Source: Neckera pumila
Lineage: Eukaryota; Streptophyta; Bryopsida; Hypnales; Neckeraceae
Length of the DNA stretch: 64,000 nt
NCBI GenBank assembly: GCA_963969595.1
Contig: OZ018411.1
Span: 9,364,501 to 9,428,500 of the forward strand
Direction of reading: 5' to 3'
The notes under the pieces are model-generated. The model was not told the origin of the DNA. It saw nothing but the letters and a program-made list of their open reading frames with translations, and made no database searches. This document shows, piece after piece, positions 22,804 to 34,288 of this stretch (its first letter is position 1; each line of letters opens with the position of its first letter). A program made the translations under genes and the position numbers.

Positions 22804-25800
22804 ATGACTTTCCTCATGGGAAATAAACTGAGGTTCGTCCCTCACCCCTGTGATTGCTTGTAGTGCTCGCAGATACTAATTGCTGATGTGAATCACTCTA
22901 GATTATGAGAAAGAGCATCAATCCAGGGGCTGTGCTTTGAGTCCTTGCAATCTTTGCACGTACAGGGACATGATACGCTCCATCAGGACGTGTAAAACAG
23001 CGGCTGAGGAAAGGGCAATCGTTGCCAAAGAGTGTGCAGCATTGCGTGATCTGCTTAAAGAGCCAATCCAATATCATAGACATCGCAATGTTGCAAAGCT
23101 TATGTTCATTCACATGTTAGGCTATCCAACTCACTTTGGTCAGATGGAGTGTATTAAACTCATTGCCGAAGGCGACTATCCAGAAAAACGAATCGGCTAC
23201 TTGGGACTTATGGTGCTTCTTGATGAGCGCCAGGAAGTTCTCATGTTAGTCACAAACTCAATCAAAAAGTATCCAATCCTGATTTATACTGGTCTCATAT
23301 TCCTAGTTTTCACGGTAAGTTCTTTTGGGTTGGTTAAAAGACCGTGAAGGTTTGTAGTTCTGGGTAATTCTTCTTATCACCGAGTACACATGTAGGTCTA
23401 AACGTGATTGTAACTGTAGTTAAGATCGGACATCTTAAACTGTCATGACTAGAAATTTTTAACCTTCACAGCATGCTTGTTGAAGTCGTGGATGTGCAGT
23501 GCGCTCTCGATTGTCTAAAATTTGTCCACAATAGTTTAAGACTTAACTCAAGGCAGTGACCTGTACCATACAAATCAACATGTCGTTGGGCTAGCCCTTT
23601 GTGCTTTAGGCAACATCTGCACAGCTATAATGGCACGGGAGCTTTCCACTGAGGTTGAGAGGCTGCTTCTTGACAGAAATGCTTACATCCGCAAGAAGGT
23701 ACTATTTGACCGGGATACATCCTTCCTTTTCCTTGACATATTATGTACTCCTCTGCTTATTTTTTTAGTGTGCACTTCAAACTTTGTGAATTTTAGAAGT
23801 AGGTATTGGTTGTCTTTTCAATCTATGATATAGTGGCAATGTAGGCTTTAGCTCATTCGTGTATTGGTGTAGTGAATGTTAGCCTCGGATACTAGGATTA
23901 CCATGGGCATTAGGGGAAACCTCTGGCCTTGTGTTACCCATGGTAATGAGAAGTTATACAAAAATTAGTGATGGAGAGATAACAGATTCGAGAATAATTC
24001 AATTCTAAGAGATTGTACTTATGAGAAGCTTTCTATTTTTCACATGAGAAGATTCAGAATTCAATGGTTCATGGTGGGGTTACGTGGTCTTGTAGGCAGC
24101 CCTGTGCGCAGTTCGAATAGTACGTAAAGTTCCGGACCTCATTGAGTCCTACAAAGGTCCAGCCTTAAACCTCCTCATGGACAAGCATCATGGTGTCCTC
24201 GTTGCAGGAGTCAAGTTGTGCATTGAGCTCTGTTTGGCCAGTGATGCAGCTCTTGAACTTTTCAGAAAGGTGCGTCTTCATATGAAGTCCCATTTGTTTA
24301 GTTGTATGTAGAAGAAAACATTTGATCATGGTGTTATGAAACTTGGCTGATGAACTTCCAATCAGGAAAGGAAAAGGAACTCTTCGTCTAACGAACTCAA
24401 GTGGCATCAACGATAAATGTGCAGCAAGTATCAACAATAGTGAGATTACTGAAAAACCTGGTGCTAGGCGGCTATGTTCCAGAATACGATGTGACGGGAA
24501 TTTCAGACCCTCTATTACAGATAAAGATTCTCAAGTTACTGCGCCTTATAGGCAAAGGGGACAGTGACTCTAGTGACATCATGAGCGATGTTCTTGCACA
24601 GGTTTGTAATCTGATCCTGAATTTTATTTTCTGCATCACTCTTGTTACATTGCTTCGATTTTTTTCCGAAGTGACGTGCTGTCAGAGTGCTTGGGACGTA
24701 AAGAAATCCTCTCTGTTACTTACGGGCCAAATTTATGATAGTCACTATGTGGTGCCTATTGCAGGTTGCTACCAACACGGAAGGTACAAAGAATGCTGGG
24801 AGAGCGATATTGTACGAATGCGTGCTAACCATAATGGCAATTGAGGACATCGGGGGACTAAGAGTACTGGCAATTAATATCCTCGGCCGGTTTCTGGCAA
24901 ATATAGATAACAATATCAGGTCGGTGGGCTTCTTTCTTGCGTTCCTAGTTCAAAATCGCATGTAAGGAAATTAGGTCATCATATATACTCGCCACTCAGC
25001 TTTAGCGGAGGCGCATCAATGTGAGGGTCTTTTCATGCTTATTTAGCACTCAATAGGTCCGAAGTTTCTCTTAGGGACCCGACTTTTGTTCCCACAGTTT
25101 TGGTCTATAAATTGATGTGCCTATTTGGTGAAGATGAAGCCTTGAGCCTCATATTTCTTGTTACAGGTACGTTGCTCTTAACACTCTTGCCAAGGTTGTC
25201 GCTGTGGACAATCAAGCTGTGCAGCGCCATCGGACTGTAATTGTGCACTGTGTAAAGGTACGTCTCAAGTTTGCTTCTGTTTCTTGCAACACAAGCTTTG
25301 CTTTCTATTGCTCTTCTTAATAAATGGAAGACTAAGATTTGAATTGTCTGTAGGACGTATTATTATATTGCCTGTAAAATCGTTAAAACTCTGGGCGTAA
25401 GACAATTTTTGGGTCTTTTCGCAACGGTTACGGGGTTAGTTTTGAAAAAGGCAGCCCAAGTGTGGATTACTTTCATGTTTTCATGCACCCTGACTGCTGA
25501 CATGAGATCACGTTGTTCAAAGTGGTTACTCTGACCACATATCCAGGACTCAGATGTTTCAATTAGGGCACGAGCTTTGGCGCTTGTTGTTAGCCTTGTT
25601 AACGAGAGTAACGTGAAAGCATTGACCTCAGAGCTACTTGAATACCTGAAAGTTAGCGACCCAGAATTCAAAGCGGACCTTGCGGCAAAGACTGCTGCTT
25701 TAGTACAAAAGTAATACGGTTATGCACGTTTTTTTCTTGCATCCCATGTGCTTGGTATTCTTGTACTGCATAAATTCACACTGGAAAGGAAATGTTTTGT

Positions 25801-28800
25801 TCCTCTTTAAATTCCTGCTTGTGTCTCCCTGTACTTTAGTTGCATATAATTTGATCTTGACAAAAAAATTTATCTGATGAGCAGGTTTGCTCCAACAAGG
25901 CTCTGGCATATAGATCAAATCATCTTAATAATGGTGGAGGTAATCGATCTCATTCTTCTAATGCGCATCCGAGAACCAAACTGAGCTTGTCATCAGAATC
26001 AATTGTTCCACTTTGATCAAGGGCTATTGCCTTGTAGCTGAACTAAATCACATAAGACAGTTTTTTCCCGTGTTTGGAAGCATATGCTTTGGCCCTTTGT
26101 AAGAAATATGCATGACTTGCAGCTTTTGCGAGTTGTTTTTGGAGAGACTTGACTGGTTGCAACAACGGGGTAGTTTATTAGATGAAGCCTAAGATTTAAT
26201 CTCGAAGCAGTCATATGTCAGACCAGTCTGCAGGATCTCCTTACATTCCCATGGTTTGCCATGCCAGGCTGGAAACTACGTCAAAGAGGAAGTGCTGCGG
26301 TCACTGGTGGTAGTCGTCAGCAATGCAACCGATCTTCAAGGATATGCCGTCCGGGCATTATACCGCGCATTCCACAATTGGAGTGACCAGGTGTTTTGCA
26401 AGTGCCTCTCACAACCGATGTTTCTCCCTTGATGCATATGCTTACCATGCTCTTTGTTACAAGCCTTATACGGTCACGTCGTTTTCTCAAGCATCCAAGC
26501 ATAAGTCATGACCTTCACAGACAGTGAGCGAGCAGTTGTAACTCTTTGACCGTTGTGCGGATGTTCAAATAGTCTTGGAAACTACGGAAATTAGCGGTTT
26601 CCTCCTGTGTACTCCAAATCTAATTATTTCCTCTCGAGTGTGTTACCTATCCACTACTACTTTATGTAAGTGTGTCGTGTAGTCCTGAATGCAGGAAATT
26701 CTTGCTCAAGTAACAGTATGGTGCATTGGCGAATACGGAGACATGCTAGTCAACAATTCTAACGAGTTGGAAGGCGAGGATCCCCAAACGGTAAGTAGGA
26801 CACAGATGTTGCTACGCCGCTGCTTCTTATGTTTTGTAAACTCGTCGAGATATATTTGACGGCGCAAAGATTACTGACTCCACAGCATCGATTCATGTCA
26901 TCAAATGACAAAAATCGATACAGGATTATGCTTACGAATAGTACTGTATTTTTCACGCACGTTTTGCTTTTGCTGCTTGGTTTGTATTCTGAATTGGTTG
27001 ACTAGACTCAATTTTGCAGGTCACCGAATCCGATGCTGTGGATGTTGTCGAGGACGTCCTCTGTGATCGTAGAGTTAGTCCAACCACAATCGCTATTTGC
27101 CTCATGGCTTTGCTGAAAATGACATCTCGTTTTCCTCAGTGCACAAAGTAAGAGTTTAACTTTATTGGTTAGGAACGGTTCTTCTGCATCCTGTTGTAGT
27201 TGTTACGGTTCATAGTAAAATCATCTGACGCTTCACCTTTTCTGAGAAATTATAGCTTATCGACGTGTTGTCATAGGCGAATCCAAGCGCTATTAGAGGA
27301 GTATTCTAGACATACATTTCTGGAATTGCAGCAGAGATCTACCGAGTTTGGATCCATTCTTTCCAGACACTATAATCTCAGGTTAGTCTTTCTTCGTATC
27401 ATACGTTCGGCCCGTTAGCTCTATGTCCAGTTTGGATATTGCTATCCTGATTGATTTACACTCTGCCTAAACTGGTCGTCATCTTTTCTTTTCTTCTCCT
27501 AGAGGACCGCTTTTGGAGAGGATGCCAGTCCTGGATATGGCATCTTACTCGGCCAAACATGCTGGGATCGACAGTGAGTACGACTCTCGTTCTGTTAGTC
27601 CTGCTGATAGAACGTTCATAGGAGATCTTGCATCGACAAAGTTGACTACAAAGCACCTTATGGATATGCTCACAATAATACCTGAGGATCGTCCCTCAGC
27701 TCTTTCGTCCTCAGCTGGAGATGCACTGCTTAACATAAATGGTGTGAGTTCAAGACCTACATCAGGTTCGTCATCCACTCCTGGTAACTTGACATCACCA
27801 GTTTCTTCATTCAATTGGCAGGGTGTCTAGCAACTTCTTCTTCACTACTTAATCGATTTTTTTTACGGCTATATAAGGTGCTTACAGCTAAGCATGCTTT
27901 TCTGACATTACCTAAGTGTTGTTGACAATCAATGTCATTATTCTGACGGATGTTGAACGTTGTTTTGTTTTGAGATAGTGCGATATTCTGAAGATGGTGC
28001 TGGCGCACTACTCGACATTTTGGCAGTTGGGGAACAAACCGAATATTCGTCAGTTCCACAAACGTCTGCATCTTCTCGAAGGCCCTCAGCATTAGAGGAA
28101 TTGCTATCGAATCCAGTGCCTGACCATCGACTTTCCATTCTCGAATTGGACCCCGAATGTCTCCACGGGACACCCCTGGACGAGGACATCTCAATGACAA
28201 GTTCCCGAACTTCCCTTGTTCAGTCCGCACTACCTTCACGACGGAGTAGTGCCCCCGCCTTCGAGATGCCGTTGAGAAGTACTCGAGCTTCTGTTGATAG
28301 CTGTGAGCCTACGACATCACAGCAGCGAGTTTACCCAGAGCCAACACTAGCTCAGCAGAAGAGGATGTCCCTGAATGATGCACGACTGCAAAGTAGGCAA
28401 GGGAGCTATACTGAATCTTCACTACCTCAGCAGCGTAGGAGTTTCCTTCGTGGTGAGGCGTTAAAAAGTAGCGACTTTCTTATTGATGAGACCTGGCCTA
28501 GTGCTTCCCAACAACGAAAGATGAAGGAAGACTCTGCGTTGAGGATTAGTCGATTCTCTTTCCAGTCTGAGACTTCACCAGCTCATCTGCCCCTGGACGA
28601 ATTCCCTCAGGAAGGAAGCCGCGTTTCTGGACTTCCCTTTGTCGATATTTGGCCAACAGCAGCCCAGCAACGGGAGATTCAAGAGGACTCCACACTGAGA
28701 ATCAGTCGACTCTCTTCACATGGCAAGCCTACACCAGCTCAGCTACCCATTGATGAAGGGGCTCAACCAGGCAGCCGTGTTCCTGTTCATATAAATCAGT

Positions 28801-30002
28801 CAGAAGGCAGCGGAGTTCCCGTTGTCGGTATTTGGCCAACAGAAACCCAACAACGGGATATTCAGGAAGATTCTGCATTGAGAATCAGTCGGCTCTCTTT
28901 TCACCCTAAGCCTACACCAGCTGAGATTCGCCAAAGTGACGAATTCCCTCCGGCAAGTAGTCGACTTTCTATTCATGACAATTATCAGTCACAATTATTT
29001 CCAGAGAAGAGGAATCCTTACAACGTTCCTATGAAAGTTCATCCTATAGTGGCTTTGCAAACGCAAGGTTTGAAGGTGGACTTCGAGTTCACCAAGGACC
29101 CGGAATCGCCACAAACCACTGTTATCAAGGCACTTTTCAGCAACACGTCTACAACACCGTATACAGATTTCATCTTCCAAGCTGCGGTGCCTAAGGTACC
29201 CTGAGGGAATCGTTCTTCCTAGTTGTGAAAGCGTTGTGACTCAAAAATTGTGACTAGAAATGGAGATACTACAAAAAAACGGAAATCTTTCGTAATAGAA
29301 GAGTAGTACTATCCACGATGGGTTAGTCGTGGATATCCTACACTCCTACTACTCTTCTACTAAAAAAATTGAAATCTCTTGTAGTAGAAGAGCCGATATC
29401 CACGATGGGCAAGTTGGGCAGAACAATATATTTGATTAGTTGTTAGAACGTTTCTGGTTTCTTTCTACACAAGATTCTCATTGCTTTTGTTGAAAATGGA
29501 GTTCTACATTTTACTCTGGGGTCCTATGATTCATGGATACTCCTCATTTTCTGATATATAATAATTTTAGGCAGGGTGCTCTATTGACAGTATATGACCT
29601 TGAAGCTGGACCCGGCCAGCAGCTCTGTTTTACCTCCGAATAGCAGCGGCAAAGTTTCACAAGTTTTGACGGTAACCAACAGCATGCGAAGCCAGGTGCA
29701 TATGCTCGCACCTCTAATTCTTCCACTTCCGATTTCGTTTTTGTGATTTCTACTAATTTTGCAACCAACGAGTTGATACAAGGACATTACGACGGTAATC
29801 ACGAACATGCGAGCACATGTTATTGGAGTCATGGTCTTCACCCTAATTTCCATTGTTGTCCAGTTATGCAACAATATGAAGAATGCATGAGACTTCTTGC
29901 TTGCAGAAACCTTTGATCATGAGATTAAGGATCAGCTACAAAGTGGATGGGCAGCCTATCCTAGAGCAAGGCCAAGTCGATCACTTTCGGCCCAATTTGT
30001 AG
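22804..30002 (+). CDS. AP1G: AP-1 complex subunit gamma (gamma-adaptin), 17 exons
   Basis: The protein is the large subunit of the clathrin adaptor AP-1, acting in trans-Golgi and endosomal vesicle sorting. Exons: 22804-22832, 22966-23268, 23557-23698, 24096-24269, 24425-24601, 24765-24919, 25167-25257, 25547-25710, 25885-25939, 26268-26390, 26695-26790, 27020-27147, 27277-27381, 27503-27822, 27979-29195, 29591-29695, 29907-30002. All junctions are GT-AG and in phase, giving 1159 residues. Residues 1-590 form the helical trunk ([50 protein letters not shown]). About 590-1035 is a very long serine-rich hinge, and about 1040-1159 is the GAE ear ([22 protein letters not shown]). The start encodes [14 protein letters not shown]; the first codons are an inference from splicing. 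Typical family length is about 820-880 residues, so the hinge is enlarged, with three internal repeats. Confidence 0.93.
28494..28960 (+). repeat. Three tandem coding repeats in the gamma-adaptin hinge
   Basis: Within exon 15 a unit of 52-61 codons recurs, with the anchoring WP motif at 28494, 28650 and 28833. The shared core is W-P-[ST]-x-x-Q-Q-R-x-[IM]-[QK]-E-D-S-x-L-R-I-S-R, followed by a stretch with PTPA or SPA. Earlier in the exon, shorter related QQR/AQQ pieces occur. The repeats keep the frame and are serine- and arginine-rich, as in disordered, phosphorylatable linkers. I see no obvious canonical clathrin box (LLpL[-]) within them. Confidence 0.85.
29281..29412. repeat. Short direct and inverted repeats in gamma-adaptin intron 15
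   Basis: A block beginning GAAATCTTTCGTAATAGAAG and ending CCACGATGGG (about 29281-29322) recurs at about 29370-29410. Between them TAGTACTATCCACGA faces TCGTGGATATCCTAC in inverted order, so the segment could fold into a hairpin. It may be a small MITE remnant; ends are not clear. Confidence 0.55.
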
Positions 30003-31430
30003 CATATAATAATTTTGATTTCAAGAATTTTGGAAGAAGGAAGGCTTAGATAGAGGTAAGGATCACTCTAGTAAGTTAAGTTTAATGATTTCTTGACATT
30101 TCATGTGTGGAATAGATGATGAAAATTTGATAATTTAGTTATGTTTCCCGTTACATGTATATTACAGACAACGGTCGTAATGTTAGGTGAATTTTGAAAT
30201 CTGTCGTTCTATTCTCTTTTTTGGTGCTGTGAGTTATCCCATATGACGATCATCTACTGTATCAGAGAATTTGGCTAAGTTTTGTGAATATCTACACGTC
30301 ATATTCACTGTTTTTTCAAAATTTGGTACACAGGTTTTAGTGAGTCCTGAATGAGGGGGATTGATGCTCTCTTCCTTCATCAACATTCTAACTGCAGGAC
30401 ACTGTTATGCAAGTGATGATCACTGCAAGGTTGTAATCAATGCAACGTTCCAAGACAGATAAATAAGCTACAATTGGAAGTGCCTCGTCACCTACTTTTG
30501 GCAATCATCCTGAGCTTTCAAGTTTCCATATTTCTCACTTTTATCAATAGACTATATTATAAATTTCTTAATGACTTTAGAAGACTTGATTCATGGAATT
30601 GCAATCCATGGAGGTCGGGTATAGAAGCTGAGCAGAATGGTTGCTGAAGCAGTTTCTAAGTGTCTCTCTAGCTACTTTGTGGGCTCCACGGTTTCAAGGA
30701 CTTTCTTAAAGCAACAGCCGCTTCTGGTTTTTTATCAGCACACGTTTCCATACGTTTTTGCGAGAAGATAGCTTGAAAATTGTACAAAGAAGCTCAGATA
30801 CCGCAAACACGAAGGATTTCAGGAAACCTGCGAAGCAACAAGCTTCAAGCTTCATGGACAGCACCGTTGGAACAGTGGTCCCGAGTGTGATCATCTGGAC
30901 ACGTCTAAATTGTTTGACTAAAAGACCTTGGTCCCTGGAGACTTGTGCCTTAAAAAGTCGTAGAGATTCAGCTGGCCCCATGCTTAACTTATGTTTTAAG
31001 TGTAAGTCTGGACTTTGGAGGTCGCTTTGCCGACAAAATTAAACGAGTTTCACGCAAGCGTCAGTGGTGACATGCGTCCATCTTCAACGGAATAAAGAAA
31101 AGCGACTCGTCATCAGCTGGATATGGAGTCGAAGTTGCAGACAGATCTCACATTGACCCGCGCACATGCTGCGACCTAACCCTGAGGTAGTCACTGTGGG
31201 GATTTGCGGTGGAGGCGCTTCTTAGTTGCTTGAGGTGGGCTGTTGCAGTAGGCTGAGTTTTTGCTTTGTTTTCTGTCAGGGGAATACAGACGAAGGATTA
31301 TTACGCTGTGATATACAGGTCTTAATTTCTCTCGGGTGATCTAAACTCGAATTTGTGTTGTATGCTGGTTTTCTAGAGGGGTCAGCTAATCCAGTAGTTT
31401 TGCTCTCAATTACATCTCCCTGATTGTTCA
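30003..31430. other. 3' flank of gamma-adaptin, nothing recognised
   Basis: Open frames at 30706-30981 (minus) and 30758-31042 (plus) overlap on opposite strands. Neither has recognisable motifs or a gene structure. No repeat boundaries were found. Confidence 0.4.
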
Positions 31431-31433
31431 GTG

Positions 31434-32075
31434 TAGGACATGCGTAATAGAATTGATCCTTCACACAACGGATTCCTTGACTTATGTTGTGTAACCTTGT
31501 GGGCGGAGCAGATCGACAACTAGTTTGTAGGTAATGAGTATGTCTTCAAAATTTTAGGTTCACTTAATTCGATTAGCACTCAACTGAGCCTTTTTTTTTG
31601 AAATCTAACAACAACTCCAAGTGCATTCATAGATCATACCGATATTGCCGATTCCCTGATTGTCGACCTTATCAAGTCATGTGAGGACATGCGTAAACTA
31701 TGGGATCCTTCACATTACTGAATTTTTTTACTCATGTTGTGTAGATCTTGAAGGTTACTCCTTGTGGGCGCAGCAGATCCATTCGGAAACTAGTTCACTT
31801 GAGCGTATGTTTTGAAATCTTAGGTTCTCTCTTATCACGGAATTCGATCCTGCAATCAACTCCGCTTTCTGGATTTCTTAGAGGAAGCCATACGTAGGTG
31901 CATTCATCGCATACCAGTCTTTCAATTCTCGACTCGTGTAGACCTTGAAGCTTCCTTCTTTGGGGCGAAGCAGATAGAGAATTACTTGGGCTTTACTGAG
32001 TATGTTTTGAATTTTGAGCTTCGCTCGATTGAGCCCTCAACTCAGCGTTCTAGAAATCTAGGTGCATTACAGCGT
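31434..32075 (+). repeat. Degenerate tandem repeat of about 200-250 bp upstream of GH53
   Basis: Three diverged units share GGACATGCGTAA, GATCCTTCACA, TTGTGGGCG.AGCAGAT.. , AACTAGTT, GAGTATGT and TTAGGTTC-type blocks. The AGCAGAT block occurs near 31507, 31767 and 31969. The array ends just before the GH53 start codon and probably forms its promoter or leader. No function is evident. Confidence 0.7.
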
Positions 32076-32127
32076 CCCCTTCTTGCGATTCCATCCTATT
32101 GAGAGCCAATTGTAAAATTGGGGCAAC

Positions 32128-33512
32128 ATGTTACTAGGCCATGACCTTTCAACAGTGCTTCAATGTGAGAAACAAGGCGTGAAATACCACGACTTTGACA
32201 ACAAAAGCAGTCCCCCAGAGCAAATCGTTGCTGCTCACGGCGCCAACCTGATGCGCATCCGTGTGTGGGTTCACCCTCCAACCGGCTTCAGCGACTTCGA
32301 CAGCATGCTGGAGATGGCCCAACGTGCTCAGAAAGCGAATTTAAAAATCCTGCTCTGCCTGCACCTCTCAGACTCCTGGGCGGATCCAGGGAAGCAGTCC
32401 ACCCCGAGGGCATGGGCAGACCAAGACTTTCCCACTCTCTGCAACACCGTTGCAGACTACGTCACCCACCTCATCGAAGCTCTGCAGGTATGGCTCCAAG
32501 AATTTGGTTGAGACTACAAACTCTGATGAATTTTGATTCACATTTGAGTTTCTGGCAATTTTCTATAAAATCTGGTTGGCAAACTCCAATTGGCTTGTAT
32601 AAGCTAGAGGTTCCATTGACCATACGGTACATTAGAGGCTCCATTGACCATACATGTGAGCTTTGATTTGTTCTCAGAGTGAAAATCCTTGATCTCTTGA
32701 CGTTCATTTTTGTGGGTTTTGACGCAAAATCATTGAAGATGGTGCAAGTTTCTAGATTGTTGTAGGAAAAGGTTCAAAGTTCACCTGTATGGGTAATGGA
32801 ACCTCTCCTTTTTCAGTATGGAGGTTAATCTCCATTAGCTAGTCTAAAACCATTTGTTAATAGTTAGCTAAGCAGAGACCGCATTCCGCAGGGACAACGC
32901 ACCCCCCCATTCATGGTTGCAGTGGGGAACGAGATCTCCGACGGCATGCTGTGGCCAACAGGACAAGCCTCCACCAACCCGTCCCAATTCACGACTCTCT
33001 TGAAGGCCGGCTTAACAGCAGTGCATCAAAAGGGGGTAGCAACGATGGTACACATCAACAACGGCCAGCTGAAAGACTTGGTCACGTGGTTCATGGACTT
33101 GATGGTGGAATACAAAGTAGCCTTCGATTACTTAGGCTTGTCGTTTTACCCTGGTCTCGATGGTGCCTTGCTTTCGGATCTGCAAGCTTCCTTGAAAGCA
33201 GCAGCAGGACGCTACAACAAGCCGATGGTGGTTGCGGAAGTGGCGGATTCCTGGACGCCCCTGCCGAAGGCACCGGGCTCACAGGAATCCATTGTGCAGA
33301 AGCTGCTGGAGGTGGTGAAGGACGTGCCGAAGGGGTTGGGAGCGGGCGTTTGTTACTGGGAGTCGGGATGGCTAAAGCCGGGGGAAGCGTACCCTGGGGA
33401 AGGAAACTTCTTCTGGACAAGGGCGCTGTGGGATGACCAGGGGAGGCCGTTGCCTGCCTTGACGTGCTATGAACCTTACGCCAAGAGACACGACAAGCAT
33501 GAGGAATTGTAG
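32128..33512 (+). CDS. Arabinogalactan endo-beta-1,4-galactanase, GH53 family
   Basis: Two exons, 32128-32487 and 32892-33512, joined at CTGCAG/GTATGG and TTCCGCAG/GGACAA in phase, give 326 residues. GH53 enzymes cut beta-1,4-galactan side chains of pectin. Visible motifs are NLMRIRVWVHP, HLSDSWADPGKQ, VGNEISDGMLWP (acid/base Glu134), DYLGLSFYP, VVAEVADSW (nucleophile Glu236) and GAGVCYWESGW. Both catalytic glutamates are kept and the length fits the catalytic domain. A stop (TAA, 32113-32115) lies in frame just before the ATG, and the protein starts directly with the first beta-strand (LGHDLSTVLQ). There is therefore no visible signal peptide, unlike secreted fungal and bacterial relatives; an upstream exon in another phase cannot be excluded. 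Base composition in exon 2 is GC-richer than the flanks. Confidence 0.9.
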
Positions 33513-33531
33513 AATCTGGTCTCTGGATGTG

Positions 33532-33690
33532 AAGGAGGGATGGGAGGAGGGATGCAGGGGCTTTGTTTCGTGGCATTTGGACCTACGGTGTGAAAGATAT
33601 TGAATTTCAAAGTTTTTATGAATTAAAAAATTAGAAAACTGTTTTTTACTTTCATTTTTATTATATTGTGGCAATGGCACAGGGCACACT
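33532..33690 (+). repeat. Dispersed repeat family R1, copy 3 (5'-truncated), in the GH53 3' flank
   Basis: It begins about 20 bases after the GH53 stop codon. It matches the 3' half of the R1 copies (GGAGGGATGCAGGGGCTTTG, TTTGGACCTACGGTGTGAAA, TTGAATTTCAAAGT, GGCAATGGCACAGGGCACAC). It may supply the GH53 3' UTR. Confidence 0.65.
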
Positions 33691-34284
33691 GTCTAGTCTT
33701 GATGATGTCTTGATGAAGGAGGGATTTGCATTGTAGTGGATTGTGGTTTATTGTAATTCACAAAGAGCATTCTCAATCCAACACTCCAAACAGCTTGATA
33801 CTTGGCAATTTGGGTGAGAATAGTTTTAATATAGTCTCTTCAAGTAGAGTGGGTTTCAAGTTTGCATGTCACATTTGGAGAGTCTGCAGAGCCTCTCTAA
33901 GAAGACAAAGTTAGATGGATTCTTGTACTTGATTGCAACTTGTCATGAATAGGTGCATTTTTTGTTTCTAGAGTTTCTCTCAAAGTCATTCATCAGTCCT
34001 TTTTTGGCGTTTCAAGTCTAAGGTATTTGCACCTAATTGTGACCTCTTTCTAAAACCAACTTGTTTAGGATTCTTGCCTAAAATCCACCTATTTTTAGCA
34101 CTTTGAAGATTCATAGTTTAGAAAAGGTGTTGGGCATAGCCACAACGGCTCTTGATGAGCCCTCTTTAGAATCTTTGCCCTATATATCACCACTCTTCCA
34201 ACATGAATTTGTAAAGCGGGCTCTTAAATAAATTGCCCGGCCATTCAACAATTGAGGGCCTCTTTGTTGATACAAGATTGTGGA
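33691..34284. other. Intergenic, nothing recognised
   Basis: AT-rich sequence without gene-like frames or clear repeat ends. A GCCCGG-containing stretch near 34235 recalls 37900-38050, but the match is too short to call. Confidence 0.4.
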
Positions 34285-34288
34285 TTAA

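Noticed and set aside
32951..33576. Long frames (161 codons each) over the GH53 second exon on both strands
   Set aside because: Shadows of the GC-richer GH53 coding exon.
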